DNA from: Theristus sp. LFF4_11
Taxonomy: Eukaryota > Nematoda > Chromadorea > Monhysterida > Xyalidae
DNA length: 64,000 nt
Reading direction: 5' to 3'
NCBI GenBank assembly: GCA_030248135.1
Contig: JASANC010003645.1
Coordinates: forward strand, 1-64,000
How positions within the stretch are numbered: the first letter of the stretch is position 1; each line of letters opens with the position of its first letter. A program made the translations under genes and the position numbers. Shown here one piece after another: positions 36,606-45,459 of the stretch. Below the pieces are notes generated by a model. That model ran no database searches and was not told where the DNA came from. It saw nothing but the letters and a program-made list of their open reading frames with translations.

Positions 36606-39331
36606 ATGGCGAAGTGCATTTCACCTCTGCTGTTTACTGCAGTTTTACTGTTAACAATGACTTCATTGACAGTTAGTGCGCCCGAACGGAAAGGTCAGTG
36701 CAATCAAACAATCGCCAATATCCATCAGCCGAACCGCTGATTGCTTCTCCTTTTACTCTCGATTGCTTCATCTGAGTTCTACAGTTTTTGTTTTTGTTTG
36801 AACAGCCAAAGTGTGTCCGTGTCGTGTTATTGCAGGTTCAGCGCTGGAGCTCAGAAACGCCCGCAAGGTTGTGATTGACCCGTCGACCGGTCTTGCATGG
36901 TACAACTTTGACAACATCAAAATGGAGGCCCTAAAGCGCGACGGCAACATTGAGAAGATCCAGCTGGAAGACCGCTTCGGCAACAAAATGGTCATCAGCG
37001 ACATGTACCCGTTGCGGAGCGATGGTGAGCCGCTGGTGTTGCCGAAAAGCCTGCAAACGTCTGCGGAAGATCTCGACTACAACAGTTACCTCCCACCTTC
37101 GGACGGTTCTGTGCCCGTGATGCCCGGCGCCGAGGCACAAGCATACTCGCGGGGTGACTCGAATGGCGGGCTGGGTCTGGAAATGTATGTGGATTCCCCG
37201 GAGCTGAATGATTTTGTGGACGACGAAAGTTACAATCAAAACGGTTCGCCCGGTAGCCGGCCCGCTCCTGGGTCGTCTGACTCGCATCATCAGCACACAA
37301 ACGGGTACGCCACTGATGTCAAGACGAACGGCGGTTACGGCGGGTTGAGTGACGGGCTGCAGCCCAGCCCGCCGAGTTTTCAGCCGTTAGCACCGCATCC
37401 ACGGACGACGGTCAATCAGAATCAAGATAATCATTCGTCCAGTTCTTATAGCAGTCAGGCACATAACCAAAACGGTTTTCCCAGCGCGCCTGGCTCAGCA
37501 CCATTAGCACCACTACCCGAAGGTCCTGTCGCAGAAAATGGTTACCCAAGAAAAGATCCATTACCTCCACCACCCCCTCAATCCGCATATGCTCAACATG
37601 GGTTCAGTTCACCATTGCCTAAGCCTCACGCACCAGCAGCCCCAGCGGGAAATTCGGGTTACCCCTCTGATCCTCAGGAGACCAGTCCTCCTGCCTCAAT
37701 GCCGCAAGCCCCGTTGCCAGAAAGTTCTGGGCACGGCGGTTACCCGGACTCTAGCCCCGCACGGGCTCCTGTACCGGCGGCTCCGCTAAGTTCATCTAGC
37801 AGTTCGGATTCGGAAAAATATTCAGGAAAAACGGGCCCAACGAGCCCGCAACTGAAGCATGTCATTGATATTGTTGGCATCGAATGGCTTCGGCTGTCAC
37901 CAAAAGATCAGGAGTTTTCTTCAGATACAAGCATGACTAATGGCAATCATCAATATCGTAATAATAAGGAAGCCGAGCAAAAACCAGATTACAGTCCCAA
38001 CTTGAGTCCGGTCAGCCCGCAAGAAACTTACCCGGACCCCGTTCCCCCGGCAGATACGCCGTCCGGCAACTACCCCGACCCTCCCGCTGACAGTTACGAG
38101 CCAACAGCAACAAGCCGGCCAAGCGATTCATACGCACCGGAGACCTCGGCTGCCCGGCAAGCCGAAGTTTTGTCCGGTTACGACCCTCAACCAATGCCTC
38201 CCACAGTTCCCGAGTATCCTCCAGCTCCCGCCCCTGACCCTTCATACCCATCACCGCCTCGAGAACCGTCCTACCCTGGCCCACCGCCAACGAACAACGA
38301 ATCTTACGGACGGGACCCTCCATCTTCAAATCAGCCTCAATCAAAAATGCCTCAGCCTAGCTCAGCAGCAACGATGCCAGTTCAGTCAATGGCGGTGCCT
38401 TATGCAAAACCGGGTAGTTTATACGGGCAGTCGATTACTCAGCCGGCAGCACCAATGCCCGCTAATGGTGGTCAATCGTACCCGCAAATGCCCACTAATG
38501 GTGGTCAATCGTACCCGCAAATGCCCACTAATGGTGGTCAATCGTACCCGCAAATGCCCACTAATGGTGGTCAATCGTACCCGCAAATGCCCGCTAATGG
38601 TGGTCAATCGTATCCGCAAATGCCCACTAATGGTGGTCAATCGTACCCGCAAATGCCCGCTAATGGCGGTCAATCGTATCCGCAAATGCCCGCTAATGGT
38701 GGTCAACAAACACCAGCAGCTCAACCGATGGGGTATCCCGTCGGGAATACCAACAACCCGCAAAGTCAATACCCCGCCAATCAGCCAACAACCAACGAAC
38801 TGAACTGGACGCAGCTGCGTGCGGCGTTGCGGAGACACAGGATGAAGTTGAGGAGTCGATCGTCAAAAGGTGTCTTTTGGTGGTTTTTGAGCTGAATCAC
38901 ACTGAACAACAGTAAATGGAGAAAGAGTAAGAGGAGTAAAGGGCAAACCATAAGGAGAAGAAGATGCTGATTGTACCGCTAAAAAACGCTGCTGACAGGA
39001 TTTTTCAGTGTGATTCAACACTGCAGCAGCAAATCATCGTTATAGCGATGTCATTCGCTATTCTCAACATTTACTTGCATCAGCCCAATCAGTTTTTTTC
39101 GCTCTTTCTGTTCCAGTTGTCCAACCTCCACCAAGGGTGGAACAAACGAAGAAACTTGCTAGACCGCTGATGAGCAGCTGGGACGAGTGGGGATCGTGGT
39201 CAAAGTGCACCCGGAACACGCTGAGACAGGCGAGACAACGCGACTGTATCATTGGGGTCACTGGGGTGAACAGAGGCTGCAGGCACGGCAAAACTTTCCA
39301 GATGAGAATGTGCCGGCAGCGGACGGGGTGA
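36606..39331 (+). CDS. secreted Pro-rich protein with C-terminal TSP1 repeat, paralogue 2
   Basis: Exons 36606-36693, 36836-38869 and 39117-39331, both introns phase 1, give 778 residues. Exon 1 is a signal peptide (MAKCISPLLFTAVLLLTMTS). Exon 2 opens with the block shared with paralogue 1 (RKVVIDPSTGLAWYNF, then LEDRFGNKMVISDMYP). It then has about 600 residues rich in Pro, Ser and Tyr with APLP and GYP motifs, a MPxNGGQSYPQ repeat array, and PYAKPGSLYG before the array. Exon 3 is a TSP1 repeat (SWDEWGSWSKC, four Cys). The three-exon structure, phases and domain order match paralogue 1, supporting tandem duplication. It is probably an extracellular matrix or cuticle-associated protein. It is convergent with the sHSP gene downstream. 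An AATAAA lies at 39578. Confidence 0.87.
38455..38706 (+). repeat. 33-bp coding minisatellite, seven full units plus one partial
   Basis: The 11-residue unit MP(A/T)NGGQSYPQ is repeated from 38455 with period 33. Units differ mainly at the Ala/Thr codon and at a TAT/TAC Tyr codon. The last unit ends in GGQQT. This is likely length-polymorphic between individuals. Confidence 0.97.
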
Positions 39332-39577
39332 ACGCATCGATCTTTGCAAATTTCTTTTTATTTTAATTTTCGGTTGTTTCACAAGTGCACTTCATTGTAT
39401 AAAACGGTTTTTCATGTGCAAAGAATAATGCAGTTTTATCCATTTAAAAAGGTAAATTTTTCATTGGCACCGAATGGCTGCAATAATGCTGAAATGCATG
39501 AGCAAAAAGCTAATTGTAGATGTGTAGAAGGCGTACAAACGACATGAACAAAAAATGATAGCCAACAGTTTGAAATT

Positions 39578-39583
39578 AATAAA
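39578..39583 (+). terminator. candidate polyadenylation signal of TSP1 paralogue 2
   Basis: AATAAA about 250 bp downstream of the TGA at 39329-39331, before the convergent sHSP gene. Confidence 0.45.
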
Positions 39584-39727
39584 GCTTTGAATGTCACAAA
39601 AGAGTAAATAGCAGTACTGAAAGTACATACACACAATACTTCAGAAAATGGTCGTTATTGTGTATCAATATAGTTCAAAATGGGTAATCGTGATTGTCTT
39701 CGGCAATCGTTTAAAAGGCGCGAGTTT

Positions 39728-41274
39728 TTAGGTTGAAGTAGGGGCGTTTTCAACAGTCATCTTGATTGGGATCGTGCGCTCGGTCGAGGAACCTTCGATC
39801 GCCTTTTTTGGAGCCTGAAAAATATGAAATGATAAAACCAATTTGCTTAGGCCAAAAAACCAAACTACCCATTTCTTGTCTTTTTCAACGTATCAAGCAC
39901 AGCTGTGACGTGAACTGTAGGAGTCGTGATGCCGTCAAACGTGCTCGCCGCAAAAATGCCACAGACTTACCACGTGACCTAGTGGTAGCGCGTTAGACTG
40001 TTGAATGTGCGTTCGGGGGATCGAGCCCCGCTGAGGGGTGTTAGTCACTTAATGACAGAGAAAACTCAATGGACACCATATTCGACGCTTTTCTGTGTTA
40101 TCCCTGGCTAAAAACATCGTCTAAAATTCCCAACAACAACCGTCTCGAGTCGAAATGACGTCATGAGCTCTTGAAACATGCGCCTGTCTTCCACAGCCAG
40201 CTGAACTTTCAGTTTGTCTAATATAAAACTGGTGAAGAAGTGAACCAAACTGAAATTCTGTTGCCGGTGCATGACAAGAAAGCGTTTTCAAAGCGAATGA
40301 CGTCCTTTTTCGACGTGACACGTTTGCATGAATTGCCGATAGCAACGCACCTGCACGGTGAGTACGCCCTCGCGACTGAGGCTGCTGGTGACTTGCTGCG
40401 GGTCGACCTCCTGCGGCAGTTTGTACTTGCGCGTGAAGTGGCGCGTCACCGAGCCGTGCTCGTCCACTTTCTCGTCGTGTTTCCCCTCGACCACCACCGT
40501 GTCGTCAACGGTTTTCACCTGCCGCAAAACATGGAAAATGCAAAACACGGGAAAAAGCGGACAGGAAATAGGACACCTTTCAAAAACATTCCATGCTGCC
40601 TGCAATTGTTTCAAAAGAATAACAACATTTCTGCCCGCTAATACCGTGATCTCCTCCGGCTTAAAGTGTCGCACATCCAGACTGATTGCGAACGTGTTCG
40701 GGTCGTTCACGACGCGACTGGTGCCGGACTCGGCGGGGCCGGACAGCCGAGACGGAATCATCCAGTAGGGCGGCGGCTGCGGGCCGCGCAGTATGGGGGA
40801 CACCGGCGGCAGCAGCGGGCCACCGGCGGCGGGCTGTTGACCCGCGCCCGCGGTCATCATCGGATTCTGACGCCCGCGATGCCACCACTCGAGCGGCATG
40901 CCGAAATGCTGTAGGAGTTTGGTTTTTTGAAATTTTGTTTTGGTTTTCTATTCAAATCAAATTGTTCAAATCTATGGAATTGTGGGTGTTTTAGTGCCCA
41001 TTGTGCCTGTGGACTGTTGAACTTTTCCAGAAACGATGATTTTTTTTCAGTTAAAAAGTTTAGACTCTCTACTCAACCAATCAGTAAATGAACGTGGTGA
41101 ACTCAACTTTACGTAACGTTCTTCTCGGAACTAAAAAATTCAAATGCGGCCAAAATCATTTCTGATTGAGAAAGATCAGCAAACCTGATCGAACAGCTCT
41201 TGCGGATTCGGCATGTTCGTCCACCAGTCGCTGCCAAAAGGGTCACTGCCCAAACTATTCTGGCGCCAAGCCAT
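39728..41274 (-). CDS. small heat shock protein (alpha-crystallin/HSP20 family)
   Basis: Minus-strand exons 41274-41185, 40908-40645, 40518-40351 and 39814-39728, all phase 0, give 202 residues. The N-terminal region is Trp- and Pro-rich (WWHRGRQ, then [13 protein letters not shown]). The alpha-crystallin domain runs from about residue 95 ([18 protein letters not shown]) through [17 protein letters not shown] and [13 protein letters not shown] to GVLTVQAPKK. The C-terminal tail has TIPIKM, the I-x-I motif that docks into a neighbouring subunit. These proteins are ATP-independent holdases that bind unfolding clients in the cytosol and form oligomers. Intron 3 (39815-40350) contains a tRNA-like fragment. 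A (GCN)n-like GC-rich stretch makes exon 2 stand out from the AT-rich surroundings. No heat-shock element was searched for systematically. Confidence 0.95.
39968..40037 (+). pseudogene. tRNA-like fragment (degenerate tRNA or tRNA-derived SINE head)
   Basis: There is a good A-box (TGACCTAGTGG at 39975) and B-box (GGATCGAGCCC). The T-arm has a perfect 5-bp stem (CGGGG/CCCCG, 40014-40030). A GTT anticodon-like loop (CTGTTGA) is at the right place, but the anticodon and acceptor stems do not pair. It sits in intron 3 of the sHSP gene on the opposite strand. It is probably not a functional tRNA. Confidence 0.5.
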
Positions 41275-42855
41275 GTTCTTTTTACTTCAAAGAAATATGA
41301 ATCAATATGAAAAGAAATCTTGGTCTTGAAACTTTCTGAAATTAATATGCAAACACACCATCAATCTTTAATAAAAATGCAATTGAAAAATAGGAAAACC
41401 ATGATGCAGAAAAATAACCGATAAACGTAAACATTTCCTGGTTAGCAACGCTTTACGCTGTGCAACATATGCTGAATATACATTGCAAGGGCCTTTTCAA
41501 CCCTAATATTTCTCTGATAGCCCACGTTTTTGAACGTTCGATCGGGTTTGATGCTTTCTCAGTTTGCCTGCGTTGTTGTTGACTTATGAAACGTGTTAGA
41601 ACATTCTCGAGCGTTTCAAAATCGGCCATAGACAATGCACACACAACTGCGTAAAACGCCTCAAAGTGACTTTGCAAAATAACATCAGGCCCAAGTGTGA
41701 CGCAGTTGAAACAGCTGGACCGTTTCAAAGAGGGTGCTGTGTTGTTGGTGCCATTTTTATGATGCGTCATTTGTTGATGTGCGCATTCTCAATCGTTTTT
41801 CCTGTTTCGCCAGCATCAGAAAAACTGCGGCACAAAAAAGTTGCATTTTGAACAGAATCGTTTAAAAAACGTTTGTAAAACGAATGTTACGATGTCTACA
41901 TTACACACCCATGTTCCAGTGCCGTTCCCCATCCTCTAATTTTCCCATGCTTCACTCGAGTACTCGACGTTTTTAAAGTGTCGTGTGTAAGTGACTGGCG
42001 CTGCACGTGCAATTGCAATATTATTAATGAATTTTCTGAAAGCCTGAAGAACAGGTTGCACCAAACGATCTCCACGTTCGCTTTCAACAAAACGCACACG
42101 ATTAAACAAGCAATTTTAATAACAACAAAAACGAATGCAATAATGTCCGCAAGTACTCTCCCACTGATCTGCCACTGATGACGCAGCCACCACTTTCATT
42201 TGAAACATTGCAAGTTATTGTAGCATTGACAATTGAAATGAATGTCAGTAAAAGTATGAGCATACGGGTAAATAAATACCGTTTAACAAATGAATGTATT
42301 CCGAATACGGCACACCATTTTTAAAAGCATCGGGTTACTTTCAAAGACGACTCATGTTTGTCTTCGTGACTTCAATTCATGAGAGTCGCATAGCCTGGGC
42401 ATGGTGGCTTTTCAAACTATTGTTTACAATATCTGCAGATTGAACTTTTTTCCGTGGCACCTATTTGCACAAGGAAACTGCACAGAACAAAGGCTTTCAT
42501 TTCCAGATAGTTCGGATGTAAAAAAGCCTAATATCCGCAGCGAGTGTGGTCTATATCACAGGTCTAAATTGACCTTTTATGACCTGAATATGTATGTCGT
42601 TGGTCAACTCTGAAGACTGAAATTATTATACTCCTAAATAGTTATTTGTACAATTCTGTTTATGGTCGATAACTCTTTAAAAATATTTTTAAACGTCTCC
42701 ACTATTCGTTGACTCAAAAATCTCTCCAAACAAACTGTAAATTCTCGTGTTCATTTTCGAAAATCATGTTGAGACAAATATCATTTTTATCAACGCTCAA
42801 CATCGACTGAAGGCACTTTACCAGATTGACCATAACACCCGGAAGGCCTCGAGCA
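41275..42855. other. intergenic between divergent sHSP and innexin genes
   Basis: About 1.6 kb of AT-rich sequence that should contain both promoters. I see no repeat element or convincing open frame. Confidence 0.5.
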
Positions 42856-44318
42856 ATGACCCTGATCCACCTGCTGCACTCTGCGCGTGCCTATGCGACC
42901 GCGGTCTTCTCTCGATCGCAAACGTACCGCGCCCCGAAAGGCGACGCCGCAGAGCGCTTCATCGCCTTGACCGTCTTCCTGTTCTCGCTCGCCTGTCTGT
43001 TCTGCGTGACGCACTTTTTCTGGGGTCGTGGTCAGATCAGCTGCTGGTTCGAGCACCAGGAGATCAACGAGAACTGGGTTCAGTTCGTGAACGACTTCTG
43101 TTACGTCGAGGGCACCTACTTTGTGCCGTTGTCTGAGGCGCAGCCGTGGTTGGCCGCTGAGAAGCGACCGATCACTTACTACCAATGGGTGTGTTTTGAT
43201 GGGCATGCAGTGGGGCAACTTGCCACTCATTGGAACACGTGGGCTTTTTAAGGAACATGCACCGTATAACGGCTCCCACACTGTCGAACGTGTCTCGTGC
43301 TGTGTTGCGTTGATGGTTCACGCAAAAATAGGATCATAAGGATCGGCTCTTCTGAAAATGAAAGTTTCTCATTGTTCAGATTCCGTACGTTCTCGCAGCG
43401 CATGCAGTCCTGCTCTATGTGCCTGAGTTGCTGTGGCTGAAAGTGTGGTGCAATCGATTCTGTGGTTAGTTGTGATCCGCAGAAAAACGAAAGTTTTGAA
43501 ATTTGTATGTGACGACAACAATCAAAATTGACGTTTTCCACTTTTATTTCTTCAAAATTATTTGATACTAGCCAAGAGTGTTTTAGATTCGCCCACAGTT
43601 CACAATTTCGACAGTTCATGTTCTCATTTTCAGCGATTGATTTGACTGACTTTTGTTCATCGACAAAGAACTGGTGGCGCAAGTCGGTCGAAGTGGAGTG
43701 CAGCAGCACCGGGGACCACAGCGCGTTTGCGACGACGAATATTTTTACGACAAAAGCTTGCTATCAATTTCAAACGGTAATTTTCAAAAACTTCATTTTG
43801 ATTGAACATCAAAAAAGTACAAAGACACGTCTTGGTATTTGAGCTGAGCGGTCTGCGGCGCAAGTCCGACTCCGGCGAAATCGCAAGGGAAAGACAGTTT
43901 GAAATTTGAAATTGAAAAATTTGTTTGCATTCAAAATGATTATTTGTGGATTGCAATCAACGCATTAAGTTCAAAATCAGCCAATGATCACCACGCTGCA
44001 AAACATTCGAAAAGGCCACCGAATGTGCAGGTTCTGTCGCTCTACCGCCGTCGCAACCTGCTGCCCCTGACACTGCCATGCTGCTATCTTCTGCACAAGT
44101 TTGCCTCGATCGCCATCTGCCTCGCCGTTCTCTATTGGCTGAACGAACAATTTGGGCCGTGCGACCGAAGCGCCTTCTGGGGCGTCGGCACACTGATGAA
44201 CCTGTGGCAGGGCGTCGACTGGACGACAAGCGGCGTCTTCCCACGCATCACGTACTGTCAGCACATGAGGCATCGATTTGGGGTGCCGCCGGTAGGGCTG
44301 AGTTGTAGGGCCGAATAA
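42856..44318 (+). CDS. innexin (gap-junction subunit), 3' end truncated by a MITE
   Basis: Exons 42856-43188 (phase 0), 43380-43464 (phase 1), 43634-43776 and a last one from about 44029 to 44318. Exon 1 contains TM1 (FIALTVFLFSLACLFCVTHF), the first extracellular loop with two Cys (ISCWF, DFCYV) and the family signature YYQW. Exon 2 has TM2 (IPYVLAAHAVLLYVPELLWL). The last exon has TM3 (LLHKFASIAICLAVLYWLNE) and the second loop (LWQGVDWTTSGVFPRITYCQ). TM4 and the cytoplasmic tail, expected next, are missing: the frame runs into a MITE and stops at its TAA. Innexins form hexameric channels for intercellular and plasma-membrane transport. The cytoplasmic-loop exons are uncertain. The gene is either a pseudogene or has a further exon beyond the MITE that I could not identify. 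Confidence 0.85.
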
Positions 44319-44590
44319 ATAAGGCAATCCTTGTATTCTCCATCAAGGCATTATCAGTCGCAGACTTGTAGTTGTCTTTTTCAAGAATGCTAAGATCATT
44401 CTCGATCGTGTGTGCAAGGGAGAAAGAATGAACAGAATAACCCGAAGAATCAAACTTGTTTAAAAACCAGGTCAAATTTGACATTCAGTTTGGGTTTCCT
44501 TTTTCTTTGGGCCCAACTTTTTTCTTTTACTCAAGTTCTGCGCGCTCCTTGTACCCTAAAAAGCTGTCATGTTTATTCGGATATTCCGTA
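44308..44590 (+). mobile_element. MITE, TATGGCCGA family, copy 3, at the innexin 3' end
   Basis: It begins GGGCCGAATAAATAAGGC (about six terminal bases shorter than other copies) and ends TTATTCGGATATTCCGTA. It shares with copy 4 the interior words CATCAAGGC, GTCGCAGACT, GAATGAACAGAATA and GCGCGCTCCTTG in the same order. The innexin frame stops at the TAA of its terminal repeat. Confidence 0.85.
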
Positions 44591-44738
44591 GATACAAAGT
44601 TTTTCAAAACTTTTATTCAAAAACTTCTCTTGAACTGAGTAAAGTCAGCTTTGGGATTGTGAATTTGGGCTGGTGATATTTTGGAAAGACAACTTTTCTT
44701 GTGGTAATAAAGTATAAGAGATGCAAATGACACGTTTA

Positions 44739-45459
44739 CAGGGTGATTTAGAATTTTCAGTTACAATTTTCTGCAACATCTTCAGCAATTGGTTAGAGTC
44801 TGAAAATTAATTAATCGATATTTGAAATTCAGTCTCAGACAAATTTTTGCAACTTCCCTTTTCCCAAAGGTTTCCCTCTTTTGAAAAAATTAAATTTGCA
44901 AGTCAACAGTTTGAATGCTGTTTCAATTTTTTGTTAACATAACAGCATCACAAAATTTTTATTTGAGGTGCAGTAATCGAATACAAAAACAAAAATGATA
45001 TTCAAGCTCAGTGACCTCGATTTTGTATCGGTCGAATATTTTTCTATCATAATTGTCATTGTAAATTTTAGATTTAGAGTCCAGATCTTATAAATGCGAT
45101 GTTTAAGGTGTTGAGTTAACCGAATAAAAAACTGCAGCTCAAATTCAGAATCAGCGACCTCGATTTGTTCAGCCTTTTTAGATTTGTTCCGCTTTTTTCT
45201 GATTTTTAATTGATTTTTAAAGAAAATACCCATCCCGTCCCCATGTGCGTTTAGGAAGGCACAACAGAAAGGCTGACCGAAACTTCGTTACCATTTTTTG
45301 AACTCAGCGTGCTAGACTTAGGGGCATTCATGAACCAGTATTTAATGACCGCGTAGCTATGTTTTAACACAGCTACGCGTCACTGAATACTGCTTCACGA
45401 ATGCCGCTTTAATATTTTGTTAGCATGAAACTAAAACCGTTTATTTTTTAATCACCCTG
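44739..45459. mobile_element. 721-bp element with CAGGGTGATT ends and TA duplication
   Basis: It starts CAGGGTGATTTAGAATTTT and ends AATCACCCTG, with TA at 44737-44738 and 45460-45461. Only about 10 bp of the ends match perfectly. It has no transposase and hosts a nested hairpin element at 45321-45409. Confidence 0.7.
45321..45409. mobile_element. short hairpin element, copy B (nested)
   Basis: GGGGCATTCATGAACCAGTA at the left and TACTGCTTCACGAATGCCGC at the right are near-complementary. The core repeats GCGTAGCTATG/CACAGCTACGCG as a second pairing block. It matches copy A at 14991-15064 and lies inside the 721-bp element. Confidence 0.8.
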
